From assembly GCA_900542195.1 (NCBI GenBank), contig UQNA01000005.1, forward strand, positions 1 through 64,000: a stretch of DNA of 64,000 nucleotides. Reading direction: 5' to 3'. The notes under the pieces were generated by a model, which saw nothing but the letters and a program-made list of their open reading frames with translations, ran no database searches and had not been told where the DNA came from. Positions 8,563 through 17,196 of the stretch are shown here, piece after piece. Both the position numbers and the translations under genes were made by a program. The number at the start of each line of letters is the position of its first letter. Within the stretch, counting starts at the first letter, position 1. This DNA comes from an uncultured Sutterella sp. (GTDB taxonomy: Bacteria; Pseudomonadota; Gammaproteobacteria; Burkholderiales; Burkholderiaceae_F).

Positions 8563-9855
8563 ATGACAGAACTCTTTCAAGATCCGGCACTGGTTCTACT
8601 TCTTCTCTTTGTTATCCCTCTTGCTCTGCGTGTCCCTATTGCGATCTGTCTAGGACTTAGTGCTTCGATTGTTGCCTGGATGTATGACATGGGCATCGAT
8701 ATGCTGCCCTACAACTTTTTTGCCGGCGTGGCAAAAGTACCTCTCCTAGCAATTCCTTTCTTTATTCTTGCCGGCTTCATCATGGAGAGAGCCGGTATTG
8801 CTGCCCGAATCGTCACCTTAGTCGAGACCATCGTAGGAGACATGACCGGCGGATTAGCCATTGCAACTGTTGCCGTAGCAACCTTCTGGGGTGCAGTCAG
8901 CGGGTCGGGCCCCGCAACGGTAGCTGCGTTGGGATTAATTTTGATTCCGGCGATGGTTAAAAGCGGTTATGACAAACCTTTTGCAGCAGCCAATGTCTCC
9001 GTGACCTCTGGCTTAGCGATTGTTATCCCTCCAAGCATCGCGTTTATCGTTTACGGGGGAATTGCCGATGCCTCCGTTCCGGCTTTATTTGCCGCGGGTA
9101 TCATTCCCGGTCTTCTTGTGGCCGGCTGCTTGATGATTTGCGTTTACCTCATTTCTAAAAAACGCGGCTACAGAGGCCTTCCTCGTTCGGTACCTATTTG
9201 GAAAGCGTTCAAAGACGCCTTCTGGGGCGTCATGACTCCAGTTGTGATTTTAGGCGGCATTTACGGCGGTATCTTTACTCCAACCGAAGCGGCCGCTGTG
9301 GCTATTTTCTATGGTCTATTTGTTGGTGTCTTTATTTATAGGACATTCAATTCTTTTGAAATTTTATTAGAAGTTCTTGTTGAGTCTGTCAAAGCGACCG
9401 CCGTTATTATGTTTGTTGTGACCTGCGCAGGTCTTTTTGCGTGGGTTGCAAGTACTGTAGGCTTAGTCGAAAAAGGCGCTGAATTCTTATTAGCGTTGTC
9501 TGATAATCCTTGGGTTCTCCTTGCACTTATCAATATCATCCTGTTACTTGCAGGAATGCTTTTAGATGCGATTTCTATTTACTACGTCTTATTGCCCTTC
9601 CTTCTTCCATTGATCAGGCACTTCGGCTGGGACGTTGTATGGTTTGGCGTAATGATGACGGTTAACTTGGCCATTGGTCAGATTACTCCTCCCGTAGCGG
9701 TTAACTTATACGTGGGAGCTCAGATTAGCGGACTAACGATGGAAGAAATTACGCCTGCGGTTATTCCGCTGTTGATAGCTGCGGTTTTGGCGTTGGTACT
9801 GATCATTTACGTACCTTGGTTCAGTACATTCTTGCCGGCTCTTTGGGGTTTATAA
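8563..9855 (+). CDS. TRAP transporter large permease subunit (DctM family)
   Basis: 430-aa polytopic membrane protein forming the Na+-dependent transport channel. The sequence shows about 12 hydrophobic helices and the family motifs SGSGPATVAALG, PPSIAFIVYGG, GIFTPTEAAAVA and the C-terminal AIGQITPPVAVNLYVGA. GGAGG-like AGGAGGCAGAA precedes the ATG. Last gene of the TRAP operon. Confidence 0.95.
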   Translation: MTELFQDPALVLLLLFVIPLALRVPIAICLGLSASIVAWMYDMGIDMLPYNFFAGVAKVPLLAIPFFILAGFIMERAGIAARIVTLVETIVGDMTGGLAIATVAVATFWGAVSGSGPATVAALGLILIPAMVKSGYDKPFAAANVSVTSGLAIVIPPSIAFIVYGGIADASVPALFAAGIIPGLLVAGCLMICVYLISKKRGYRGLPRSVPIWKAFKDAFWGVMTPVVILGGIYGGIFTPTEAAAVAIFYGLFVGVFIYRTFNSFEILLEVLVESVKATAVIMFVVTCAGLFAWVASTVGLVEKGAEFLLALSDNPWVLLALINIILLLAGMLLDAISIYYVLLPFLLPLIRHFGWDVVWFGVMMTVNLAIGQITPPVAVNLYVGAQISGLTMEEITPAVIPLLIAAVLALVLIIYVPWFSTFLPALWGL

Positions 9856-9866
9856 CCGTTGATAAA

Positions 9867-9904
9867 GTTCCAGTTGAAGAATGTAGTTTTTTTACTGTTG
9901 AAAC
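9867..9904 (+). repeat. Degenerate CRISPR repeat R0, isolated
   Basis: 38-nt sequence matching the CRISPR repeat at both ends (GTTCCAGTTGAAGAATGTAG at the left, GTTGAAAC at the right) but diverged in the middle. It begins only 12 bp after the dctM stop and is separated from the next repeat by 110 bp. Its two changes in the first 18 positions are C for T and A for G. These would become U-G and G-U wobbles if its complement paired with the array repeat. Confidence 0.7.
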
Positions 9905-9910
9905 GAAAAC

Positions 9911-9954
9911 TACGCCGCCGAAAACTAAGGGCCTCCGGCGGCGCTTTTGAGTGA
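9911..9954. terminator. GC-rich bidirectional terminator-like hairpin after dctM
   Basis: CGCCGCCG (from 9913) and CGGCGGCG (to 9943) make an 8-bp stem around a 15-nt loop. On the plus strand CTTTTGAG follows, suiting termination of the TRAP operon. On the minus strand TAGTTTTCG follows, so it could also end a leftward RNA starting in the degenerate CRISPR repeat at 10015. Confidence 0.55.
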
Positions 9955-10014
9955 GAGACCTCATGATCCCTCACCAATGTCTAGAATTCTACATCAACGA
10001 ACTTCGCATTAAAA

Positions 10015-10051
10015 GTTTCAGTTGAAGGATATAATTTTTTTCAATTAAAAC
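10015..10051 (+). repeat. Degenerate CRISPR repeat R1 (candidate tracrRNA anti-repeat)
   Basis: 37 nt; the first 16 bases (GTTTCAGTTGAAGGAT) are identical to the array repeat and the rest diverges (an A/T-rich middle and a TTAAAAC end). A 33-bp spacer-like gap separates it from the first canonical repeat. The change creates TATAAT within it. It is either an old terminal repeat or, read on the minus strand, an anti-repeat. Confidence 0.75.
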
Positions 10052-10084
10052 TCTTATAGAATGGTAGCTATAAGCTTTACCCCT

Positions 10085-10697
10085 GTTTCAGTTGAAGGAT
10101 GTAAGTTTGTACGATTGAAACGGTGAAGGGAATGAACAAAGAGGGTCAGGCGGTAAGTTTCAGTTGAAGGATGTAAGTTTGTACGATTGAAACGGCAAGC
10201 TGTGCTTCATTGAGCTAAAGACCTCGAGGTTTCAGTTGAAGGATGTAAGTTTGTACGATTGAAACTCTTTAGTTTCTCTAATACGGAACATGACAGTTAA
10301 CGTTTCAGTTGAAGGATGTAAGTTTGTACAATTGAAACAGAGGAGATCTTCCGAGGACGTCCCATCTTCCTCGTTTCAGTTGAAGGATGTAAGTTTGTAC
10401 AATTGAAACGAGAAAAAGTACGATGACAGTGTAATCAAAGAGCTGTTTCAGTTGAAGGATGTAAGTTTGTACAATTGAAACTGGTATGGGCTTGAACTTC
10501 CAAAGATGCCACAACAGTTTCAGTTGAAGGATGTAAGTTTGTACAATTGAAACGCGGCTCTCCGTATCTTCCGCAACAGATACAGTTTTGTTTCAGTTGA
10601 AGGATGTAAGTTTGTACGATTGAAACTTTTCGACTTCTCTCAACTCTTCAACGGAGAATCGTTTCAGTTGAAGGATGTAAATTTGTACGATTGAAAC
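10085..10697 (+). CRISPR. CRISPR array, 9 repeats of 37 bp, type II-B-like repeat, no cas genes nearby
   Basis: Canonical repeats start at 10085, 10157, 10229, 10302, 10373, 10445, 10517, 10590 and 10661. The eight spacers are 34-36 bp and all different. The repeat starts GTTTCAGTTGAAGGATGTAA and ends TTTGTACRATTGAAAC. The four copies starting 10302-10517 have A at the R position, the others G; the last copy has one further G-to-A change. A 37-bp length and a GTTTCAGTTG start match, from memory, the Francisella novicida Cas9 (type II-B) repeat in its transcribed orientation, so I place transcription on the plus strand. TRAP genes and a thioesterase flank it; no cas gene is in the window. Confidence 0.95.
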
Positions 10698-10747
10698 CCT
10701 CAGCTAATGCTATGAAATTTATAAATTTTATTTTGTGTTAGCTGAGG
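10698..10747. repeat. Inverted repeat abutting the last CRISPR repeat
   Basis: CCTCAGCTAA (10698-10707) and TTAGCTGAGG (10738-10747) are perfect 10-bp inverted arms around a 30-nt A/T-rich loop. The left arm begins at the very next base after the final repeat. It could fold as an end-of-array hairpin or be a protein-binding site. Confidence 0.6.
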
Positions 10748-11062
10748 ATTTCTTCGAAACAGTTCAAACTGCACGAAAAGTGCCGAATTTTTCGAAAAAT
10801 CTTATACTCACCCCTCTCTCCTATCAATCAGGAGCTCCCGCCGAGTTTGTTTTGTTTTTTAATTAAAAAGTACTCAAACTTGTCGATTTCAGCAAAATTG
10901 AATCTTTTTTCTGCCCGAAGAATGAGATAGACCAGAAGTTAAGCTTCCGTTTGACATCATTCCGAACAATAAAAAAGAATCGCCGGAACCTGACTGCAAA
11001 AGAAGTTTTCAACCCCCAGTTTTTCAAATAGTCTTTCCTAGAAGAGCTCGGAGAGGCTCTTT
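10748..11062. other. Gene-free interval right of the CRISPR array
   Basis: About 315 bp between the inverted repeat and the thioesterase gene. It contains no plausible start-plus-frame combination on either strand, no cas remnant that I recognise, and no clear terminator. Confidence 0.4.
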
Positions 11063-11491
11063 CTATTTCCAGCTCTTCGACTTATCTTCCACAATGAAAT
11101 TGGTGACTCTGACAGTACTGATCAACTTCTCATCTTTATTAAAGATGTCTACATTCCAGATGTGTGTTCGGCGTCCATGATGCAAACACTTTGCATCAGC
11201 ATAGACCCACACGTCATCTCCTGTCTTAACGGAAGAAATATGATTTCCTGAAACAGATGACCCAACCGGTATCTCATTTTCACCGCAATACAGAAAAGAA
11301 CCGTATCCGGCAATAATTTCGGCAAAAGCTAAAGATGCGCCCCCACACAATACGCCAAAGGGTTGAGAAGTCTTTTCATTGACCGGCATCTTGGCCTTTA
11401 CAAGCCCTTCTTCCTCACTGATGAGCTCAATGCCCAAATAGCCAATCATAGAATGTTCGAGAGAATATTTATCCGAGTACTTATCCTGCAT
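11063..11491 (-). CDS. Hotdog-fold acyl-CoA thioesterase, PaaI/YdiI-like
   Basis: 142-aa protein of the 4-hydroxybenzoyl-CoA/DHNA-CoA thioesterase type. The core motif reads QPFGVLCGGASLAFAEIIA, with the catalytic acid (Glu in FAE) retained. The position normally held by His in the LHGG motif is Cys here. VKTGDDVWVYADAKCLHHGRRTHIWNVDIFN forms the characteristic last strands. The physiological substrate cannot be read from sequence or context: it stands alone between the CRISPR array and a divergent small gene. Confidence 0.85.
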   Translation of the reverse strand: MQDKYSDKYSLEHSMIGYLGIELISEEEGLVKAKMPVNEKTSQPFGVLCGGASLAFAEIIAGYGSFLYCGENEIPVGSSVSGNHISSVKTGDDVWVYADAKCLHHGRRTHIWNVDIFNKDEKLISTVRVTNFIVEDKSKSWK

Positions 11492-11618
11492 TCTTAGCTC
11501 TTTATAGATTTGTTGAATGAAGGCATTAATTTACACTTACATTCTTTACAAAATTTATTTTTAAAATAGGATAAAACCCTTATATCATTAGTTTGTTTCT
11601 ATTTATAGGAGAGACAAC

Positions 11619-11939
11619 ATGAAAAAGATTTTAGTGATCTCGTCTTTAATCTTAGGACTTTCCGCTCTCGGTGCACAAGCAGCTGATAAGCTCGAAGTTC
11701 CAACACCGAGCAATTCTGTACCTGCTGCTGAAACAGTGCTTCCTCAGGACGGTCCCAATGGTTTCGTCTCTGATTACCAAAGCGCAAAGGAACATGCCGC
11801 TTCTTTGAAAGACAATGCAAAATCGCTAGATCTTCAATCTCTTCAGCAAAACAAAGAGAATCTCAAAAACGATGCCTCCAATTTGAAGTCTGATCTAAAA
11901 GAATTCAAATTCTCCAGCGATAAATCAACAGTTAAATAA
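11619..11939 (+). CDS. Small exported protein with charged helical tail, unknown function
   Basis: 106 aa. A classic signal peptide (MKKILVISSLILGLSALGAQA, cleavage probably after AQA) is followed by a Pro/Ser/Glu stretch. The C-terminal half is Lys/Asp/Asn/Leu-rich and likely helical (SLKDNAKSLDLQSLQQNK and onward), giving a soluble periplasmic protein. TAGGAGAGACAAC precedes the ATG. Followed by a strong terminator, so monocistronic. No family recognised. Confidence 0.75.
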   Translation: MKKILVISSLILGLSALGAQAADKLEVPTPSNSVPAAETVLPQDGPNGFVSDYQSAKEHAASLKDNAKSLDLQSLQQNKENLKNDASNLKSDLKEFKFSSDKSTVK

Positions 11940-11955
11940 TCCTCCTACCTTTTTG

Positions 11956-11990
11956 TCCGGTGCAGCGAAAGCCGTCACCGGATTTTTTTT
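11956..11990 (+). terminator. Rho-independent terminator
   Basis: TCCGGTG/CACCGGA 7-bp stem (11956-11982) with eight T residues after it, 16 bp downstream of the small exported protein gene. Confidence 0.9.
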
Positions 11991-12135
11991 AAGACTTGTT
12001 CAATCTTGCTACTAATTCTCATTCAAAATTTTTCTTTTCATGGAATGCAAAAAGTAGTAACCTTAAACAGTTAAATTTTGTAACACAACCACGTCCTTGA
12101 GCCTCTAAAAGGTACAAGAAAGTAAGAAGGCTAAG

Positions 12136-13752
12136 ATGAATAATAAAAATATTGACCTTTCCCGCTATGGGATTACCAACGTTAAAGAAATCATTTACAA
12201 CCCATCCTTCGACAAACTTTACGAAGAAGAAACTCATCCTGAACTAAACGGCTACGAAAAAGCCTTCAAAACTGAGTTAGGAGCTCTCAATGTGATGACC
12301 GGCGTTTACACCGGCCGCTCTCCCAAAGACAAGTACATTGTTAAAGATGAGGTAACGGAAGAAACGGTTTGGTGGAATACTCCGGAATATCCCAACGACA
12401 ATAAGCCTATCACTCCGGAAACTTGGGAAGAATTAGAAAAACAAGCTGTCAAAGAACTTTCAGGCAAAAAACTGTACGTCGTTGATGCCTTCTGCGGAGC
12501 CAACGAACATACTCGTTTGAAAGTTCGGTTTGTCATGGAAGTAGCTTGGCAAGCCCACTTTGTCACCAACATGTTCATTCGTCCCACGCCTGAAGAATTA
12601 GCAAAATTCGGAGAACCTGACTTTGTAGTTTTAACTGCCAGCAAATCCAAAGTAGCAAATTACAAAGAACTCGGCTTACACAGCGAAACTGCCATTGCTT
12701 TCAACCTCAAAAAGAAAATCCAAGTGATTTTGAATACTTGGTATGGCGGCGAAATGAAAAAAGGTATGTTCTCCGTAATGAATTACTTAAATCCATTGCG
12801 TGGAATTGCCTCTATGCACTGTTCAGCAAATACCGATAAATCGCTCAAAGAAACTGCCATCTTTTTCGGTTTATCCGGCACAGGTAAAACAACTCTGTCC
12901 GCTGATCCGAAACGCCTTCTCATTGGGGACGACGAACACGGCTGGGACGATGAAGGTGTCTTTAATTACGAGGGAGGCTGCTACGCGAAGGTAATTAATC
13001 TCGATGCAGAAAGCGAACCCGATATTTACAAAGCAATCCGCAGAGACGCTTTACTGGAAAATGTCATCGTTGATGAAAACGGAAAGATAGATTTTTCTGA
13101 TTCTTCAGCTACAGAAAATACTCGCGTCTCCTATCCGATTTACCACATTGAAAATACCGTCGAACCAATTTCAAAAGGTCCGCACGCTAAAGACATCATC
13201 TTCTTGACGGCTGATGCCTTTGGAGTCCTTCCTCCGGTATCCATTCTTGATTCAGATCAAGCTATGTATTATTTCTTATCCGGCTACACCTCCAAATTAG
13301 CCGGAACAGAAAGAGGAATTACGGAACCGAAGCCGACATTTTCTGCCTGCTTCGGAGCAGCTTTCTTAACTCTTCATCCCTTCAAGTATGCCCAAGAGCT
13401 GGTGAAAAAAGCTGAGAAAAGTAATGCCAAGTTCTACCTCGTTAATACCGGATGGAACGGAACTGGAAAACGCATTTCCATTAAAGAAACAAGAGCAATT
13501 ATTGACGCAATTCTGAATCAGTCCATTTTGAAAGAACCGACTGCTTCTATTCCTTTCTTTAATTTGAGATATCCGACTGAAGTCTTTGGAGTGACAAAAG
13601 ACGTTTTGGACCCAAGAAGCTCTTACAAAAACCCAGAAGTTTGGGACGAAAAAGCTAAGGAACTCGCTTCTAAATTCATTGCTAACTTCGCCAAATTTGC
13701 GGCAACAAATGAGAAATGCAAGAAGCTTGAGAAATCAGGCCCTCACATTTAG
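12136..13752 (+). CDS. pckA: Phosphoenolpyruvate carboxykinase (ATP)
   Basis: Interconverts oxaloacetate + ATP and PEP + CO2 + ADP, in gluconeogenesis or, in fermenters, CO2 fixation. The 538-aa length is standard. The kinase P-loop [11 protein letters not shown] lies near residues 245-255, followed by [20 protein letters not shown] with the metal-binding Asp. The N-terminal [11 protein letters not shown] and the C-terminal [11 protein letters not shown] are family signatures. AAGAAGGCTAAG precedes the ATG. Monocistronic, with its own terminator. Confidence 0.97.
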   Translation: MNNKNIDLSRYGITNVKEIIYNPSFDKLYEEETHPELNGYEKAFKTELGALNVMTGVYTGRSPKDKYIVKDEVTEETVWWNTPEYPNDNKPITPETWEELEKQAVKELSGKKLYVVDAFCGANEHTRLKVRFVMEVAWQAHFVTNMFIRPTPEELAKFGEPDFVVLTASKSKVANYKELGLHSETAIAFNLKKKIQVILNTWYGGEMKKGMFSVMNYLNPLRGIASMHCSANTDKSLKETAIFFGLSGTGKTTLSADPKRLLIGDDEHGWDDEGVFNYEGGCYAKVINLDAESEPDIYKAIRRDALLENVIVDENGKIDFSDSSATENTRVSYPIYHIENTVEPISKGPHAKDIIFLTADAFGVLPPVSILDSDQAMYYFLSGYTSKLAGTERGITEPKPTFSACFGAAFLTLHPFKYAQELVKKAEKSNAKFYLVNTGWNGTGKRISIKETRAIIDAILNQSILKEPTASIPFFNLRYPTEVFGVTKDVLDPRSSYKNPEVWDEKAKELASKFIANFAKFAATNEKCKKLEKSGPHI

Positions 13753-13771
13753 CTGAATTGACTGAGCAGAA

Positions 13772-13796
13772 AAACCCGGAACAATCCGGGTTTTTC
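13772..13796 (+). terminator. Rho-independent terminator after pckA
   Basis: AAACCCGGA/TCCGGGTTT 9-bp stem with an ACAA tetraloop and a T-run. Being symmetrical with A on the left and T on the right, it may also serve the convergent azlD gene. Confidence 0.9.
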
Positions 13797-13800
13797 ATAA

Positions 13801-14127
13801 TTAAAACATAGAGTTAAACAGGACAACGTAAACTAAAGTTCCGGTAAAAATAGAAAGCAACGCATTTTTCCAGAACCACTGAAGCACTAATGTTGCAACA
13901 ATCGCTGCTAACTCGGGAACCGGCAATCCCCCGTGCGCTAATGCCGCTCCTGTAGAAGAGTGAAGAACCAGTAAAAACATAATAGCCAGCGGCAAGAATT
14001 TCCCCAGCACAATTGCCCACTTCTGCTTTTGCAGCCATTCTCCGGCCGCAAAAGGCAGTGCTCTCTCCCCGAAACTAATAATCATCATTGCGAAAAACGT
14101 CGCAAAAAGATAACCGTAATCATTCAT
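13801..14127 (-). CDS. azlD: AzlD family small subunit of branched-chain amino acid exporter
   Basis: 108-aa membrane protein with four hydrophobic helices, the usual AzlD size. The family segment FGERALPFAAGEW is near residues 18-31. It overlaps azlC by 8 bp, so translation is coupled. AzlCD pairs export branched-chain amino acids and analogues in other bacteria; the substrate here is assumed from the family. Confidence 0.88.
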   Translation of the reverse strand: MNDYGYLFATFFAMMIISFGERALPFAAGEWLQKQKWAIVLGKFLPLAIMFLLVLHSSTGAALAHGGLPVPELAAIVATLVLQWFWKNALLSIFTGTLVYVVLFNSMF

Positions 14128-14824
14128 AAATCTTCTTCTCCTTCATCTTTCTGCGCGGCAGCATCAGCAGCAATGCTCCAATGCTGGAGAACGCGATAGC
14201 CAAAGCCAGACAATGTTCAACGCTGATTAATCTGGCTGCTCCATAAGAGGCCAATGCAATCCAGACCGGCCACGAAGAGTCTCTTTGTCTCCATTGCTCG
14301 CATAAGAGCATCGCAAACAAACTTGTCAGCACAAAATCAAAACCGCCTAAATTGACTTTGATCCCTAACCCTAAAAGAGCGCCAATCAGACTTCCAAGAA
14401 TCCACCAAAGATAATTAAAGAAAGCTAAAAAGAGTCGGTTGCTCAGAGGAACCGATTTTGGAAGAGTAGTTAATAAAGAGTATGTCTCGTCTGTCAGCAG
14501 AAAAGACAGAAACCACTTAGCCGGACCTTTTTTCGGAACGGTATCTATCAGTGAGAGACCATAAAAGACATGGCGGAGATTAACAACAAAAGTAGCAAAA
14601 GCGATGGCAGAAATCGGAAGCCCTTCCGCCAGCATCGGAATCATCATGTACTGAACTGCTCCTCCATAAATCATGATTGAAGCAAGTGGGGCAAGCCACC
14701 ATTCAGCACCTGCCTGAACAAACAAAAATCCAAAAACAACGCCTAATGGGATATATCCCATAAACACGGGGACAGAAGTTTTTAGGGCCCACTTAATTGC
14801 TTGTGACCGGGAATTTTCTTCCAT
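14120..14824 (-). CDS. azlC: AzlC family large subunit of branched-chain amino acid exporter
   Basis: 234-aa polytopic membrane protein. VFMGYIPLGVVFGFLF, SIMIYGGAVQYMMI and FVVNLRHVFYGLSL are conserved AzlC blocks, in order from the N-terminus. Forms the exporter with AzlD directly downstream. It starts 2 bp after the stop of the upstream EamA exporter, so the three form one transporter operon. Confidence 0.92.
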   Translation of the reverse strand: MEENSRSQAIKWALKTSVPVFMGYIPLGVVFGFLFVQAGAEWWLAPLASIMIYGGAVQYMMIPMLAEGLPISAIAFATFVVNLRHVFYGLSLIDTVPKKGPAKWFLSFLLTDETYSLLTTLPKSVPLSNRLFLAFFNYLWWILGSLIGALLGLGIKVNLGGFDFVLTSLFAMLLCEQWRQRDSSWPVWIALASYGAARLISVEHCLALAIAFSSIGALLLMLPRRKMKEKKIYE

Positions 14825-14826
14825 TT

Positions 14827-15729
14827 TTAGTTCTTTTTCTCCTCTGACTGAACAGAAATAATCATTACATTCGCAAATACAAAAAGAATTCCTAACAGTT
14901 CATAAAGTCCAACGGTTTTCCCATAGAACATGATAGACAGGATGTAAGCCGTGACCGGCTCCATGCACCCAATCAGACTGACTAAAACTGCTGAAAGATA
15001 TTTGACACTGGACAGATAGCACCAGAAAGCCAGAACGGTTCCTATCGTAACAATGAAAGCGAAAGCCGCAATCGAATTAAGATTCCAGTCAACCTGAAGC
15101 GTCCAAGGAGGATTAAAGCAGCAAGCAACCAGTCCTCCAATTATCATGGCCCATCCGACAACCGGGCATACTCCTAATTTCTTTATAACTTCCTGAGGCT
15201 GAATGGAGTACAAAGCGCATAAAGCACTGGAACACAGTCCCCATAGCAACCCCACAACAGAGAAGTTAAGCTTGCTGAAATCTCCGTCCGTCACAACCAA
15301 AGCAACGCCAGCTGAAGCCAGGACAAAACAAAGACAAGTTGCCGGAGAAGGAAACTTTTTGTCCACAACGCAGTAATAACCGGCGCACATCAAAGGAATG
15401 ACGGTAAATAAAATAGTTGCCAGCGCTGCATCTGCAGCTTTGATAGACAGCATAAATGTCAGTTGGGAACCAAGGATAGTAACGCCTGCAATAGCCACTT
15501 GCGTAAATGCCCACCGAGAAGAGAACGGAGACATGACGTCTGTACCGCCTAAAATTCGGTAGATAAGCAGCAGAAGAATTCCGGCCGACACGAGACGGAT
15601 AGAAACTAGATCGATTGCTTCAAAACGACAATAGTGAAGAAGATATTGGGCAGCGATCCCCATCGCACCCCAGCTGACTGCCGCTCCGAGAGCTAATGAT
15701 ATCCCGAGGGCTACTTTGTTACTAGCCAT
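14827..15729 (-). CDS. EamA/DMT superfamily transporter
   Basis: 300 aa with ten predicted hydrophobic helices arranged as two EamA repeats (about residues 8-140 and 155-290). GAMGIAAQYLL opens the first; GCMEPVTAYILSIMFYGKT in the second is typical of the family. Probably an amino acid or metabolite exporter, in keeping with the azlCD genes that follow it on the same strand. Confidence 0.9.
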   Translation of the reverse strand: MASNKVALGISLALGAAVSWGAMGIAAQYLLHYCRFEAIDLVSIRLVSAGILLLLIYRILGGTDVMSPFSSRWAFTQVAIAGVTILGSQLTFMLSIKAADAALATILFTVIPLMCAGYYCVVDKKFPSPATCLCFVLASAGVALVVTDGDFSKLNFSVVGLLWGLCSSALCALYSIQPQEVIKKLGVCPVVGWAMIIGGLVACCFNPPWTLQVDWNLNSIAAFAFIVTIGTVLAFWCYLSSVKYLSAVLVSLIGCMEPVTAYILSIMFYGKTVGLYELLGILFVFANVMIISVQSEEKKN

Positions 15730-15861
15730 GATACTTAACTACTTTGATCTTATTGTTTTTAACCTTGAAAACGGAACTTATTTTGGGGTATTAGGAACCT
15801 AGTTAGTTTGCAAACCCTTTATATTCCAAGGTATGTACATCTCTTTTTCTAAGGTGAGTTT

Positions 15862-16269
15862 ATGGATTATAAAGTTTTAGATATTGAAGGTGTCGGTGAG
15901 GAATATGCAAAAAAACTCAATGACGCTGGTATTTTTACTACCTCGGAATATCTTTCCAAAACCGCAACTCCGGCCTTAAGAAAGAAATTAGCAGAGGAAA
16001 CAAAGATTTCTCCGAAATTGATCCTAAAGTTCGCCAACCATGCTGATCTAATTCGCATCAACGGCATTGGACCTCAGTACGCTGAAATTCTTGAACGCGC
16101 AGGAGTAGACACAGTTAACGAATTGAAAAACCGTGTTCCGGCAAATCTAGCTAAAAAGGTTGTTGAAATTAACGAAGAAAAGCATCTCGCAAAACGTTCT
16201 CCAACATTGAAAGATGTAGAAAAATGGGTTGAAGAAGCCAAAACTTTAAAACCGGCTCTCACTTATTAA
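15862..16269 (+). CDS. DUF4332-type helix-hairpin-helix protein
   Basis: 135 aa, soluble and all-helical. Two helix-hairpin-helix-like units are visible: IEGVGEEYAKKLNDAGI near residues 8-24 and INGIGPQYAEILERAGV near 73-89, both with the GxG hairpin expected in DNA-binding HhH proteins. The arrangement matches DUF4332. Function unknown; DNA binding is inferred. Monocistronic, with AAGGTGAG upstream of the ATG and its own terminator. Confidence 0.8.
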   Translation: MDYKVLDIEGVGEEYAKKLNDAGIFTTSEYLSKTATPALRKKLAEETKISPKLILKFANHADLIRINGIGPQYAEILERAGVDTVNELKNRVPANLAKKVVEINEEKHLAKRSPTLKDVEKWVEEAKTLKPALTY

Positions 16270-16283
16270 TGTGTTAGTATTTC

Positions 16284-16312
16284 GGGCCCGAAAAGTTCGG
16301 GCCCTTCTTATT
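16284..16312 (+). terminator. Rho-independent terminator
   Basis: GGGCCCGAA/TTCGGGCCC 9-bp stem (16284-16304), then TTCTTATT, 14 bp after the DUF4332 gene. Confidence 0.85.
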
Positions 16313-16503
16313 CAGGACTTTCTCTTAGCTAATAATGGCTACCCATTGCATGAGAAATGTAAATAAATTGCCCTGCGTATTACGAATTATTACGCTCAGT
16401 TAATCAAATTAACACTTAGGATGTTACATATCGGGCTTTTTGTGTATCTTGTATGCGTGGAGCAAGAAGCTCCATACCTCCAATAATTCAATCAAAGGAA
16501 ACT

Positions 16504-17133
16504 ATGATGAACAAAGCATCTCAGCTCCTTCTCAAGGGATCTCTTATCGGCTCCTTAGCACTCTTAGCAACTGCCGCATCTGCTCAGTGGGTACCAGGCC
16601 CAGGCTGCGGTATGGGAATGATGGGTCCTGGGCCTAACTGCGGCGCTCCTTGTTACGGCACTTACAACGGCGCTCCTTGCTATTTTGGTCCGGGCAATCA
16701 AATGCGCGGTCCGGGTGTCGGCTATCAGGACAGAAAAGTTTACTTGCTTGGCTCTCTTAATTTGAACGATTCTCAGAAGCCCGCTTGGAATAACTATTCC
16801 GCTGCTATCGACGCTCTTCATGCTCAGAGAAATGCGAACCAGCAGGCTCCGGGCTGGCAACTCAGCCAAGAACAGCGCTTAGAAGCAAGAGTCGCCAGAC
16901 TCCAGCAGCAACTCGAAGCTACCCAAAACCTGATCAAGGCTCGTGCTGAACTTGTTAAGGTTCTGACTCCGGAACAAGTTAAAGTTTTAGAAGCTCTCGA
17001 AAGCAAGAGCCACTTCAGAGGCAATAGAGGACCACGTCATCATGGTTTTGCTCCGCAGCGCCATCATGGCTTCGGACCGCAAGGCTTCGGCCCACAAGGT
17101 GCTCCGGCTCCTATGCCCAAATCTCCGGTCTAA
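16504..17133 (+). CDS. Spy/CpxP-like periplasmic protein
   Basis: Exported protein of about 209 aa. The start at 16504 (or the next ATG, 16507) follows AAAGGAAACT and places a signal peptide at the N-terminus (LLLKGSLIGSLALLATAASAQ). A Gly/Pro/Cys-rich segment follows. The helical core carries two LTxxQ-like motifs (LNLNDSQKPAW and LTPEQVKVLEAL), which define the Spy/CpxP fold. The C-terminus is rich in His/Gly/Phe with HHGF repeats that could bind metal. A chaperone or envelope-stress role is inferred from the family. Confidence 0.75.
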   Translation: MMNKASQLLLKGSLIGSLALLATAASAQWVPGPGCGMGMMGPGPNCGAPCYGTYNGAPCYFGPGNQMRGPGVGYQDRKVYLLGSLNLNDSQKPAWNNYSAAIDALHAQRNANQQAPGWQLSQEQRLEARVARLQQQLEATQNLIKARAELVKVLTPEQVKVLEALESKSHFRGNRGPRHHGFAPQRHHGFGPQGFGPQGAPAPMPKSPV

Positions 17134-17196
17134 TAGGAAACTGTTAGAAGGGACTGCCGGAATTTAAAAAGCGCAGTTTTTAAATTCTAACCACGC

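Larger units (their letters stand above)
9905..10051 (-). ncRNA. Candidate tracrRNA beside the CRISPR array
   Basis: Hypothesis from structure. A minus-strand RNA starting in R1 would begin with an anti-repeat able to pair with at least the first 16 nt of every crRNA repeat. It would then carry the palindrome TAGAATTCTA, an 8-bp hairpin (GTGAGGGA/TCTCTCAC, loop TCATGAGG) and finally the GC-rich terminator hairpin at 9913-9943 with TAGTTTTCG. Anti-repeat, hairpins, then terminator is the tracrRNA layout. No clear promoter was identified, and the hairpins are also readable on the plus strand. Confidence 0.35.

Noticed and set aside
10305..10514. 69-codon frame within the CRISPR array
   Set aside because: Produced by the repeat sequence itself; the translated repeat (SIVQTYILQLK) recurs in the product.
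10085..10697. Spacers matching this prophage (self-targeting)
   Set aside because: Reading the spacers against the prophage by eye gave no convincing match. The check was not exhaustive; an alignment search would decide.
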